Shown: positions 43,312 through 51,915 of the stretch, piece after piece
Layout: every line of letters starts with the position of its first letter
How positions within the stretch are numbered: the first letter of the stretch is position 1
Origin: Anaerolineae bacterium
GTDB lineage: Bacteria > Chloroflexota > Anaerolineae > Fen-1058
NCBI GenBank assembly: GCA_003154115.1
Contig: PMCF01000131.1
Span: 1-53,323, forward strand
Direction: 5' to 3'
Length of the DNA: 53,323 bases
Program-made: the position numbers and the translations under genes
Notes under the pieces: model-generated
What the model saw: only the letters and a program-made list of their open reading frames with translations
Told to the model about the DNA's origin: nothing
Databases searched by the model: none

Positions 43312-44698
43312 ATACGGTGAAATCATCCGGCGGCTGAGGCGCACCGGAGTCTGGGGTAGAGGCAGCCTCAGTCGCCGCATAGACCGGTCGGTTGCCCACC
43401 AGCCGCCAGCCCAAGTTGAACCTCATCGGCTTCCACTCGATCGGCAGCGGCACGCCTGTTTGTTGAAAATCCTCTTGGATGCTGGTCTGCACCCCAGCTT
43501 TGGAAACACGCCGAATCAACAAGACCATGAAGACGATCAAGCCCACAACCGCCAGTGCGCCCGCACAGGTGAGCAGCAGACTTCGGGAGAGGAAGGCCGT
43601 GCCGGCGATGGCGCCCAGGCCGATGGCACTGGCATTCCAAACACCATGCATGATCACCGCGCGCCGATAACCACGCCACAGATCGCTGCGCCGATTCGAT
43701 TGCAGATAGCGCGCATACCCCAGGCCGGTGAGGCTGGTCGCCAGGCCGTGCAACAACAACGCTGCCAACCGCACCCAGCCGCCCACCAGCCAGTTGCTCG
43801 TCGAGTCCAGATTGAACGCGCCTTCCAACATGCCAAACCCCAGCCCGGCGGCCAGGCCCAACAGCCAGCCGCTCGACGGATGTTTGATCCAGGGGCGCAG
43901 CCAGCGCAGGCCCAACGCTTTCGCCGCTTCTTCGATGATCGGAGCCACCACCACTGCGCCCAAAAAGGTCAACACCAGGAGCACAGGATTGTGCAGCACG
44001 CGCATGAGACTTTCGTAAGGACTCAACTGGGTGCGCGAGACCGCGTTGAAGGACGCTCCAGACAAGAACGCCAGCAACAGCACCGGCGCGGCTTCAATCA
44101 CAAGCGCGGCGACAGTGCTGATCAGCCCCCACACACCCGCCCAGATCACCGTCCACGCTGGAACCCATTGCAAGGACACTAACGTGGCTGTCGCTAAGTC
44201 CTGTGGCCACTGACGTGACAGTTGTCCGCCGAGCCAGCGCAAAATCCACAGGCCGCCTACCACCATGAGCGGCGTCGATACGATCAACATGAGGATTTGT
44301 TCGGTGGTCTCGCTCGGCTCAGCGGTGTTCAACATCACGACCAACGCAATTCCTGCGCCCCAGAGCAGCACGAACCACATGCGCGGATTGACGATCGAAG
44401 CGGGCGCGAAGAGCTGCGCAGGCGAGATGCCGTGCGTGCGCATGGCCGCCGCGATCACCACCAGACCCGCGATGAGCAGCGTCAGTCCGCCATTCGCCAA
44501 CAAACTGCTCAGCATGCTGGACAGCGTGTTGCCCATGACAAACGCAACCGCGCCGCTCAATACCATGAGCAGGCCGATGATGCGGGCCTGCCGCAAGCGC
44601 TGCCATGCTCGATCGGACCAGTGCGGAGCCTCCCCGTGGGACTGTGCCTCAGGCCTCGCTTCAGCCGGTTGAGTTGCCTCGACGTTGGTTTCACTCAT
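43310..44698 (-). CDS. PrsW-family intramembrane protease-like protein
   Basis: The 462-aa protein has a hydrophilic N-terminus (1-38), about ten membrane helices and a hydrophilic C-terminus. The PrsW signature is present: APIIEEAAKALGL (Glu256, Glu257, Lys260), GLGFGMLEG (Glu292) and LLHGLATSLTG (His317). Proteins of this family are glutamic-type intramembrane proteases; PrsW of Bacillus cleaves the anti-sigma factor RsiW. No anti-sigma gene is seen nearby, so the substrate is unknown. The start is ATG 44698, not the GTG directly before it. It stands alone, closed by the shared terminator. Confidence 0.88.
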   Translation of the reverse strand: MSETNVEATQPAEARPEAQSHGEAPHWSDRAWQRLRQARIIGLLMVLSGAVAFVMGNTLSSMLSSLLANGGLTLLIAGLVVIAAAMRTHGISPAQLFAPASIVNPRMWFVLLWGAGIALVVMLNTAEPSETTEQILMLIVSTPLMVVGGLWILRWLGGQLSRQWPQDLATATLVSLQWVPAWTVIWAGVWGLISTVAALVIEAAPVLLLAFLSGASFNAVSRTQLSPYESLMRVLHNPVLLVLTFLGAVVVAPIIEEAAKALGLRWLRPWIKHPSSGWLLGLAAGLGFGMLEGAFNLDSTSNWLVGGWVRLAALLLHGLATSLTGLGYARYLQSNRRSDLWRGYRRAVIMHGVWNASAIGLGAIAGTAFLSRSLLLTCAGALAVVGLIVFMVLLIRRVSKAGVQTSIQEDFQQTGVPLPIEWKPMRFNLGWRLVGNRPVYAATEAASTPDSGAPQPPDDFTV

Positions 44699-44748
44699 CA
44701 CTCATCACTCGTCATTTCGGCTCTCCAGACCTGAGCGGGATTATCGTC

Positions 44749-44844
44749 AAATGCTCCCGGCCGCTTTGCGTGGGTACATCCGCCGCTCTCAAACGCTGGA
44801 TGTACCCATCCAGCGGGAGCATTTCCCGTTGAAGTCGGATGAGC
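44749..44844. repeat. Nested inverted repeat with conserved right flank
   Basis: AAATGCTCCC (44749-44758) pairs with GGGAGCATTT (44815-44824), and TGGGTACATCC (44771-44781) with GGATGTACCCA (44798-44808). The right flank CCGTTGAAGTCGGATGAGCC also occurs at 12034-12074. A degenerate relative lies near 39885-39970. Confidence 0.85.
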
Positions 44845-44846
44845 CG

Positions 44847-47318
44847 TCATTTCTTCTTGCGCCGGCGTGCCTTCGTCTCGTCTTCCTTCTTTGTCTCGGA
44901 TTCTTTCTCTTCGGACTCTTCTTCGCGCTCTTTGCGTCCTCCGTCGAGTTGCTCGGCGATTGCTTTCAATTTCGCCGCGACGCGCGCGTGCACACTGTCC
45001 CGCGTAAATTCACCGCTCTTGCCCCGCCGACCGGCCTTCACGCCCGTCAATAATTCCAGGCCCTGATCGATCGTGCTCACCGCCCAGATGTGGAACTGTC
45101 CCTGACGGCAGGCGGCTACCACATCAGCGCGCAGCATCAAGTGCCGCACGTTCGACGCGGGAATCATGACGCCTTGCATGCCCGTCAAGCCGCGCGCCTG
45201 GCACACCTCGAAGAATCCTTCGATCTTGTGCTGTACGCCGCCCACCGGCTGCACGCGACCCTGTTGATCGACCGAACCGGTCACGGCGATGCCTTGCTGG
45301 ATGGGCAGCTCGGCCAGCGCCGACAACAACACATACAACTCGGTGCTCGACGCACTGTCGCCTTCGATCTCGGCATAGTTCTGTTCAAAGCTTAGACTGG
45401 CCGCCAGGGATAACGATTCTTTCGTGGCGTACTGTCCGTGCAAGTAGCCTTCCAGTGTCAGCACCCCCTTGTTGTGAATGCGCCCGCTCAGATGCACTTC
45501 GCGTTCGATCACCGTCACGCCGCTGCGTCCCACGTAGATGCGCGCCGAGATGCGCGAGGGATGCCCGAATTGATACTCGCCGTATTCGATTACCGACAGG
45601 CCGTTGATCTGCCCCACCACTTCGCCTTCAACCTGAATGGTGATGGTGCCATTGATGATGGGTTCCTGCGTTTCTTGCTCTACCAGATTCGATCGATAGC
45701 GCCATTCGTCCAGCGCGCGGCCCACATCGGCGGCGGTCACTACAGCCCGATCGGCTTTCCGCGCCCAATGGGCCGCCTCGATGATGACATCGGCGATGTC
45801 GCTGAACTGGGTGGTGAGTTTGTATTGATCTTCGGCCAGACGCGAACCCTGTTCGATGAGGCTGGCCACCGCACCGGCATCGAACGGCGGCAGGCTGTGC
45901 TCGGCGCAGCGTGCGCGCACGAACAACGCGTAGGCCCGCTCTTGCTCGGCGGTGCGATCCATCTCCGTCGCAAAGTCGGCCTTCACTTTGAACAAGCGGG
46001 CAAAGTCTTCGTCGTGTTGAAACAGTTCGTAATACAACCACGGCGTGCCCAGCAAGACGACCTTCACGTCGAGCGGAATCGGTTCGGACTCCAGCGTGCG
46101 TGTGGAGAACATCTGCATTTGGCTGCCGGGATCTTCGATGTTGATCTGCTGCGTGGACAGCGCGCGCTTAAACGCTTCCCAGGTGTTGCCATCTTTCATG
46201 ACATCGCTGGCCTGCAAGACCAGATAGCCGCCAGTGGCCCGATGCAGCGCCCCGGCGCGCAGCATGGTGAAGTCCAGCACGTTATCGCCCAGGCGCACAT
46301 CCCGCTCGATGCGTCCGATCAGATTCATAAACGTGGGATTGGTTTCATAGACGATCGGCGCACCCCGCGTCTGACTGTGATCGATCAACACGTTGACCTG
46401 GAAGCGCAGCAGCGGATCAGGCTGAGCCTGCGCGGGCGTTGCTTCGGCCGCTTGATCATCTTCATTCGCGCGGAACTGATCCACCTGCGCGATGATGTCG
46501 GCGCGCATCTCTTCCAGATAGTCCACCACTTCCGAACAGTCGGCGCGATACTTCTCCAGCAGTTGAGCCAGCATTGGCTCAATCGTGGTGGCCGCCGTTT
46601 GCTGATCGAGTTGACGCAGCTGCGCGCGAGTGTCCTGTTCGACGGTGTGGATGCTGCGCAGGACCGCGTTGAAGGTATCCTCGATTTCAGGCTGAACTTG
46701 CTCCAGCGCAGCGCGCTGCTCTTTCGTCCAGGCGGCCATTTCTTCGGTGGTGGCCGGTTGGTCCTGCGCCCCGCGCGGGGCGACGAAGAGGCCCTGATCC
46801 GATCGGGCTAACACAAAGCCGCGTTCGCGCGCCTGTTGATCGAACTGTTCCAGCTCGGCCACGCGTCGATCGTCCAGGGCGCGCGTCAAGCGCGAAGCCG
46901 CGCGTTGGTAGACGTCGCCTTCAAAGGTGCGCGGCAGATCGGTGGTGAGGAACGTGACGAACGCGTTCAGCTCTTGCTGAAAACCGCGCGCGCGTCCGGC
47001 CGGCAGCGCCATGGCCCGCGGCCGCAGCGGGGCTTTGAAATTATGGACGTACACCCAGTCGTTGGGGGTGGGCTGTTTGGCGGCGTGCTCGGTCAAGAAG
47101 CGCTCGGCGGTGGTCATGCGCCCGGTGCCGCCCGGCCCCATCAAGAAAACATTGAAGCCCGGCCCGCGCACATCCAGCCCAAAGTCGATGGCGCGCACGG
47201 CGCGCGGCTGGCCGATGATGTCGTCGACCAACGGCAGCTCGTCGGTCGTTTTGAATTTCAGATTGCGCGGATTGCACACGTGGCGCAGCTTAGCAATGGG
47301 GAGTGGTTTAACTGGCAT
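44847..47318 (-). CDS. LonB-like ATP-dependent protease
   Basis: The 823-aa protein has an N-terminal ATPase-like part with a Walker A variant GPGGTGRMT (61-69, Arg for Lys), a long helical insertion (about 105-300) and a C-terminal Lon protease domain. The Ser-Lys dyad is Ser655 in EGDSASSTEL and Lys698 in GGVQHKIEG. This matches the COG1067-type Lon-like proteins rather than the main LonA. The C-terminus is an unusual run of charged residues rich in Lys and Glu (about 785-823). AAAGGAAACC precedes the ATG. It lies next to dnaN, same strand, separated by an inverted repeat and TGATCA blocks. Its targets are unknown. Confidence 0.92.
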   Translation of the reverse strand: MPVKPLPIAKLRHVCNPRNLKFKTTDELPLVDDIIGQPRAVRAIDFGLDVRGPGFNVFLMGPGGTGRMTTAERFLTEHAAKQPTPNDWVYVHNFKAPLRPRAMALPAGRARGFQQELNAFVTFLTTDLPRTFEGDVYQRAASRLTRALDDRRVAELEQFDQQARERGFVLARSDQGLFVAPRGAQDQPATTEEMAAWTKEQRAALEQVQPEIEDTFNAVLRSIHTVEQDTRAQLRQLDQQTAATTIEPMLAQLLEKYRADCSEVVDYLEEMRADIIAQVDQFRANEDDQAAEATPAQAQPDPLLRFQVNVLIDHSQTRGAPIVYETNPTFMNLIGRIERDVRLGDNVLDFTMLRAGALHRATGGYLVLQASDVMKDGNTWEAFKRALSTQQINIEDPGSQMQMFSTRTLESEPIPLDVKVVLLGTPWLYYELFQHDEDFARLFKVKADFATEMDRTAEQERAYALFVRARCAEHSLPPFDAGAVASLIEQGSRLAEDQYKLTTQFSDIADVIIEAAHWARKADRAVVTAADVGRALDEWRYRSNLVEQETQEPIINGTITIQVEGEVVGQINGLSVIEYGEYQFGHPSRISARIYVGRSGVTVIEREVHLSGRIHNKGVLTLEGYLHGQYATKESLSLAASLSFEQNYAEIEGDSASSTELYVLLSALAELPIQQGIAVTGSVDQQGRVQPVGGVQHKIEGFFEVCQARGLTGMQGVMIPASNVRHLMLRADVVAACRQGQFHIWAVSTIDQGLELLTGVKAGRRGKSGEFTRDSVHARVAAKLKAIAEQLDGGRKEREEESEEKESETKKEDETKARRRKKK

Positions 47319-47383
47319 GGTTTCCTTTGAATAAAATCGCCCTCAGAACGATATCTAAGGGCGAAAGGTCAACTAACAATTCT

Positions 47384-47411
47384 CAATGATCAATGATCAA
47401 TGATCAATGAT
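47384..47411. repeat. TGATCA-rich intergenic repeat block 3
   Basis: CAATGATCAATGATCAATGA occurs as three tandem units between the LonB-like gene and dnaN. Confidence 0.8.
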
Positions 47412-47451
47412 TATCGTTCAGCCTGTCTGGTTCATTGTTCATTGTTAATTG

Positions 47452-47563
47452 ACTGGACTTTGGCAAGCCCCCCACATCTTCGACTGGAGTCGAGGCTTTA
47501 GCCGGAGATGTGCGTCAATTGACCCGACTAAAGCCTCGACTCCGGAATTTGCCAACGTCCAGT
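47452..47563. repeat. MITE-like inverted repeat with GTCGAGGCTTTAG arms
   Basis: Outer arms ACTGGACTTTGGCAA and TTTGCCAACGTCCAGT, and inner arms AGTCGAGGCTTTAG (from 47488) and CTAAAGCCTCGACT (to 47540), pair around an AT-richer loop. It lies upstream of the LonB-like gene and downstream of dnaN. Confidence 0.85.
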
Positions 47564-47590
47564 AATTGATCATTGAGCATTGATCATTGT
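47564..47590. repeat. TGATCA-rich intergenic repeat block 4
   Basis: TTGATCATTGAGCATTGATC follows the inverted repeat and ends at the dnaN stop codon. Confidence 0.75.
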
Positions 47591-48727
47591 CTAGCGTCCG
47601 CCGATGTGCATGGGCATGATCACGTGCGTGAAGGTATCGTTGCCGATCGGGCGGAGGATGCCCGGCTGCGACGCGCTGTTGGTTTCCAGCGTGACCTGCG
47701 GCGCGCCCGCGATATTCAACACGTCGATGAGATACTTCACGTTGAAGGCGATCTCCATGGCATTGCCGGTGATGCTGGCGTCCAGATCGCCCGCGTTCTC
47801 GCCGGTCTCGGCGCTCTGCGCGCCGATCTTGATGTGCCCCGGCGTGATCTCGTCGCCCGGCACCATGCTGACCCGCACGATGTTGGCCGCTTCACGCGCG
47901 AAGACGTTAGCCGCTTTGCACGCCTTCAACAACAAGGCCGTATCGATGACGGACTTGGTTCCCGACACTTTGGGAATAATCGCGTTGTAATCGGGGAACT
48001 TGCCGTCAATCAACTGCGAGACCAGATCGATGTTGGTGAGATGGAACAGAATCTGGCTCTTCTGCGGCGTGACCATGATGCTGACCGGATCGGTCTGTTC
48101 GCCGCAGATGCGGCTGAGTTCGGCCAGGGCGCGCGCGGGGATAATCACCTCGATCGGTTCGTCCACGCCCTCGTCGAGCTGCACCGTGCGGACGGATAAG
48201 CGGAAGCCGTCGGCCGCCGCCATAATCAAGGTCTTGCCGCTGAACTTGGCATACACGCCCGTGAGGATGGGGCGGCTTTCATCGGTGGCCGCGGCGAACA
48301 CGACTTGATCGATCATCGAGCGCAGCATCTCCGGCGAAATGCGAATCGCCTCGGCGTCTTCGGCTTTAGGAATAATCGGAAACTCCTGCGCGTCGACGCC
48401 TTTGACGTTGTTGGTGGATCGTCCGCTGGTTACCGTCAAGGTCTGGGTACGCACCATCAAATCCATGTCGATGGTGCCCTGCGGCAGCGCGTTCACCAGA
48501 TCGACAAAGGTGCGGGAGGGCACGGTGGTGGCGCCGTCCTCGTCGACCTTCGCGCCAATCCAACAGGTAATGCCAATCTCCAGATTGGTGGCGGCGAGTT
48601 TCAAGCGGCCCTGATCGGTGCCGAGGTAGATATTGCCCAGCACGGGCAGGGTGGAGCGGGCCGCCACGGCGCGGCTGACGATGCTGAGACCTTTGGCTAG
48701 ATTCTCTTGCAGACAGGAGACTTTCAT
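47591..48727 (-). CDS. dnaN: DNA polymerase III beta subunit (sliding clamp)
   Basis: The 378-aa protein is a complete beta clamp with three repeated domains. It begins MKVSCLQENLAKGLSIVSRA, includes LPVLGNIYL, SSGR-like TVTSGRSTNN, FPIIPKAED, the second domain's VVFAAATDESRPILTGVY and DGFRLS, and ends with the clamp C-terminus FTHVIMPMHIGG. It encircles DNA and tethers polymerase III. The start at ATG 48727 has GGAGG upstream; the frame extends back 33 codons without a ribosome site. dnaA, recF and gyrB are not next to it, so the origin region is not conserved here. It is transcribed away from metG. Confidence 0.97.
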   Translation of the reverse strand: MKVSCLQENLAKGLSIVSRAVAARSTLPVLGNIYLGTDQGRLKLAATNLEIGITCWIGAKVDEDGATTVPSRTFVDLVNALPQGTIDMDLMVRTQTLTVTSGRSTNNVKGVDAQEFPIIPKAEDAEAIRISPEMLRSMIDQVVFAAATDESRPILTGVYAKFSGKTLIMAAADGFRLSVRTVQLDEGVDEPIEVIIPARALAELSRICGEQTDPVSIMVTPQKSQILFHLTNIDLVSQLIDGKFPDYNAIIPKVSGTKSVIDTALLLKACKAANVFAREAANIVRVSMVPGDEITPGHIKIGAQSAETGENAGDLDASITGNAMEIAFNVKYLIDVLNIAGAPQVTLETNSASQPGILRPIGNDTFTHVIMPMHIGGR

Positions 48728-49100
48728 GAACGAGACCTCCACTAGAACGTGGTGCGTGTTTCGTGAAATTTGGGTGGGCGATATTGTATCATCAATTACG
48801 CAACGATGGAAGAAGGCGATGAGCAATGATCAATGGGCAATGATCAATGAACAATGAGCAATGACCAAGCTGGCGACTCAGCCCACTCCGCTTCGCTGCG
48901 GGGTGCTTCGCAAAGTCGCGCCTCACGGGCTAAAGCCGATCGTCGGCCTGCGCCGCCGACGCCACATCCACGCAGGTGGACGATCGGCCAGCGGCTCGGT
49001 AGGCGCGAATTTATTCGCCTGCTGCAAGTCAATCGGCAAGCGGTTTCATCTATCGCATTTACCTATGGTACAATCGCGGCGACTGTGAGGAGAATTGACT
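48728..49100. other. Divergent promoter region of dnaN and metG
   Basis: It holds a TACAAT-type -10 for dnaN (48783-48788, minus strand, poor -35), the TGATCA block at 48821-48867, a GC-rich hairpin with GCCGATCGTC and GACGATCGGC arms (48935-48944, 48979-48988), and a TACAAT near 49070 in front of metG. No gene is seen. Confidence 0.5.
48821..48867. repeat. TGATCA-rich intergenic repeat block 5
   Basis: GCAATGATCAATGGGCAATG, ATCAATGAAC and AATGAGCAATG form imperfect tandem units in the space between dnaN and metG. Confidence 0.75.
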
Positions 49101-50867
49101 ATGACTGAGAATATTCTGGTTTGCGTCGCGTGGCCGTATGCCAACGCCGACATTCACGTCGGCAACATCGTCGGGTCGCATTTGCCCGCCGACATCTTTG
49201 CGCGCTATCAGCGTCTGCGCGGCAATCACGTGCTGATGGTGTCCGGCACGGATTCACACGGCACGCCCGTCACGGTGCGCGCCGATGCCGAACATACGAC
49301 GCCGCTGGCGGTGTATGAAGGTTATCAAGAGCGTTTTCTGAATTTGTTTGTGCAGCTGGGCATCTCGTTCGATCTGTTCACCAGCACGCACACCGAGAAC
49401 CACTTCAAAGTCTCGCAAGACATGTTCCTGGCCTTGCTGCAGAACGGCTATCTCTATCGAGAAACGCAGCAGATGTTGTATTCTGAAACGGCGAAGCGCT
49501 TCCTGCCCGATCGGTATGTGGAAGGCGAATGCTACATCTGCCATTATCCCGATGCGCGCGGCGATCAATGCGATAACTGCGGCAACGTGCTCGACGCGGC
49601 CCTGCTGATCAATCCGCGTTCCAAGATCGATGGGTCGCGTCCAGTGCTGCGCGAAACCGAGCACTACTTTCTCGATTACGGCAAACTCGCTCCGGCGATT
49701 CAGGATTATCTGAGCCACGGCAAAGAGTTCTGGCGATCGAACGTGCTGGCCTTTACGCGCAACATCGTGTCCGAGCTGCGCGGCCGCCCCATCACACGCG
49801 ATCTCGATTGGGGCATCCCGGTGCCGCTTGAGGGGTGGGACGGCAAATGCCTGTACGTGTGGTTTGAAGCCGTCATCGGTTATCTCTCCGCCTCGATCGA
49901 ATGGGCTCACAATCTCGGCCAACCCGAAGCATGGAAACAATGGTGGTATCAGCCGGAAGCGCGCACCTACTACTTCATCGGCAAGGACAACATTCCGTTC
50001 CACACGGTGTTTTGGCCGGGACAATTGTTGGGCGCGGGCAAGCTCTATGGCGGCCCGGACGACGAAGCGCTGAATCTGCCCTACGATGTGCCCGCCAACG
50101 AATTCATGAACATGGAAGGCAAGAAGATTTCCGGCTCGCGCAACTGGGGCGTGTGGGGTTTGGACTATCTCTCACGCTATGATCCCGATCCGCTGCGCTA
50201 TTACCTCACGGTGCAGATGCCGGAAAGCAAAGACACCGATTGGAGTTGGGGCGATTACTGGCGGCGCAACAATGACGAGCTGGTGGCGACGTGGGGCAAC
50301 CTGGTCAATCGCAGCGTGTCGCTCACCGTCAAGCACTTCAACGGCGAAGTGCCGCAACCCGGCCCGCTGGACGAGGTCGATACGCTGTTGTTGACGCAGA
50401 TCGATCAGGCGTTTGAGCCGATCGGAGCAGAGATCAATCTGTGCAAGTTCAAGGCGGCGCTGGCCGACGCGATGGCGCTGGCGCGCGATGTCAACAAGTA
50501 CGTCGACGAAAAAGCGCCGTGGTTCTCCATCAAGACCGATCGGGAGCGCACCGCGACGACGTTGTACGTCACCCTGCGGGCCATCGATTCGCTCAAGGTG
50601 CTGTTCGCGCCGTTCCTGCCGTTCACCGGCCAGCGCCTGCACGCGATGCTGGGCTACAGCGGCGATCTGTTCGGCAAGCAGATCATCAACGACTATCAAG
50701 AATCGACGCGCACCCATCGCGCCCTCACCTACGATGGTTCGACCATCGGCGTGCGTTGGCAGCCCAGCCAATTGCCCAGCGGGCAGAAGTTCGGGCCGGT
50801 CGCGCCGCTCTTCAAGAAACTGGACGAGAAGATCGTCGATGCCGAACGCGCGAAGTTGGGCAAATAG
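49101..50867 (+). CDS. metG: Methionyl-tRNA synthetase
   Basis: The 588-aa class I synthetase charges tRNA-Met. It shows the HIGH-type motif (ADIHVGN, His19), a single zinc knuckle (Cys144, Cys147, Cys157, Cys160), the WFEAVIGYLSA segment, and a KMSKS equivalent that reads KISGS (342-346). The C-terminal anticodon-binding helices follow; the tRNA-binding extension found in longer MetG proteins is absent. ATG 49101 has GAGGAG upstream at ideal spacing. The adenine methylase gene starts one base after its stop. Confidence 0.96.
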   Translation: MTENILVCVAWPYANADIHVGNIVGSHLPADIFARYQRLRGNHVLMVSGTDSHGTPVTVRADAEHTTPLAVYEGYQERFLNLFVQLGISFDLFTSTHTENHFKVSQDMFLALLQNGYLYRETQQMLYSETAKRFLPDRYVEGECYICHYPDARGDQCDNCGNVLDAALLINPRSKIDGSRPVLRETEHYFLDYGKLAPAIQDYLSHGKEFWRSNVLAFTRNIVSELRGRPITRDLDWGIPVPLEGWDGKCLYVWFEAVIGYLSASIEWAHNLGQPEAWKQWWYQPEARTYYFIGKDNIPFHTVFWPGQLLGAGKLYGGPDDEALNLPYDVPANEFMNMEGKKISGSRNWGVWGLDYLSRYDPDPLRYYLTVQMPESKDTDWSWGDYWRRNNDELVATWGNLVNRSVSLTVKHFNGEVPQPGPLDEVDTLLLTQIDQAFEPIGAEINLCKFKAALADAMALARDVNKYVDEKAPWFSIKTDRERTATTLYVTLRAIDSLKVLFAPFLPFTGQRLHAMLGYSGDLFGKQIINDYQESTRTHRALTYDGSTIGVRWQPSQLPSGQKFGPVAPLFKKLDEKIVDAERAKLGK

Positions 50868-50868
50868 T

Positions 50869-51753
50869 ATGGAATATCAAATTCCTCATGCCCAACGAAA
50901 GAAGACTAGTCCGCCGTCAGTCTCTAGATTAAGAAACAAGAAATTGATTGCCTTTGGCTGGTATGGTGGAAAGTTTTCACATCTGGACTGGCTGTTGCCG
51001 CTGCTCCCCCCGTGTCACCACTACTGCGAACCATTTGCCGGTTCGGCAGCTGTGCTCTTGAACCGCGCGCCGTCGCCGGTTGAAACTTATAATGATCTGG
51101 ATGGTGAAGTCGCCAATTTCTTCCGTGTTTTGCGTGAAGAGAAAGCACAACTCGTCGAGGCCATCGGTCTCACTCCATTTTCGCGCGAAGAATTTGCGAT
51201 TGCCTGCACCCTCGATCCGGATTTAAGCCCGCTTGAAAGAGCCCGCCGGTTTTTTGTCCGTGCCCGGCAAGTCAGAACGGGTCTCGCTCAAACGGCCAGT
51301 TTGGGGCGTTGGGCAAACTGCAAGAACACCAGTCGCGCCGGGATGAGCGGGGTCATTAGCCGTTGGTTGGGCAGTATCGAGGACTTGCCAGAAATTGCCG
51401 AAAGGCTGCTGCGCGTGCAAATTGAGAATCGCCCTGCGCTTGATCTGATTCAGCTGTATGACTCGCCGGATACGCTGTTCTATTGCGATCCGCCTTACGT
51501 CCATCTGACGCGCGGTGATAACAATGCCTACGGGTATGAAATGACGGACGATGAACACCGCGAGCTCGCCAAGACCTTGAATTTGGCCCACGGACATGTC
51601 GCCCTTTCAAATTATCAGTGCGAACTCATGGATGAACTTTATCCAGCACCCCGGTGGATAAAAACTGTGGCGGCCGAGAAAACTATCCACTCGACCAAGG
51701 GTAAACGATCTGAAGCTCTATGGACAAATTACAATCCCCGGCGCAGAGAGTGA
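50869..51753 (+). CDS. D12-class N6-adenine DNA methyltransferase (Dam-like)
   Basis: The 294-aa protein has the alpha-class order: AdoMet motif with WYGGKFSHLDWLLPLLP and EPFAGSAAVLLN (FAGSA at 56-60), NDLDGEVANFFRVLR, and the catalytic DPPY at 207-210. It would methylate adenine in a short site; many D12 enzymes act on GATC, but the specificity cannot be read from these motifs. No restriction enzyme adjoins, so it may be a solitary or phage-type methylase. It follows metG by a single base with a weak ribosome site, which suggests coupling or a recent insertion. GC appears lower than in metG. Confidence 0.9.
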   Translation: MEYQIPHAQRKKTSPPSVSRLRNKKLIAFGWYGGKFSHLDWLLPLLPPCHHYCEPFAGSAAVLLNRAPSPVETYNDLDGEVANFFRVLREEKAQLVEAIGLTPFSREEFAIACTLDPDLSPLERARRFFVRARQVRTGLAQTASLGRWANCKNTSRAGMSGVISRWLGSIEDLPEIAERLLRVQIENRPALDLIQLYDSPDTLFYCDPPYVHLTRGDNNAYGYEMTDDEHRELAKTLNLAHGHVALSNYQCELMDELYPAPRWIKTVAAEKTIHSTKGKRSEALWTNYNPRRRE

Positions 51754-51780
51754 TCCCGTTAAGGCTGTTTGAGAAGGTTA

Positions 51781-51867
51781 GTGCTTGCCGAGCCTGACAG
51801 CGCTGTTAATCAACCGCTCAAAGAAGCATTCCTGGCTTTGCGCCAGGCGATGGAAACAGATGAATAG
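51781..51867 (+). CDS. Possible 28-codon peptide or gene remnant
   Basis: A GTG with AAGG upstream opens a frame reading LAEPDSAVNQPLKEAFLALR and QAMETDE before a stop. The amphipathic, acidic composition looks protein-like, but it may be the end of a lost gene. No homologue comes to mind. Confidence 0.25.
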   Translation: MLAEPDSAVNQPLKEAFLALRQAMETDE

Positions 51868-51915
51868 CCTGCTACGCTTGCGATTAATGCGTTAGCCACG
51901 CAAGGACCTCCAATC

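Noticed and set aside
42896..44182. 428-codon plus-strand frame across the molybdoenzyme and PrsW-like genes
   Set aside because: It overlaps two clear genes and the terminator between them, and its text is a low-complexity shadow.
47591..48727. A replication origin beside dnaN
   Set aside because: dnaA, recF and gyrB are absent and no DnaA-box cluster was seen, so no origin is claimed.
50413..51753. A 446-codon gene starting inside metG
   Set aside because: The first 152 codons are the shadow of metG; the methylase begins at ATG 50869.
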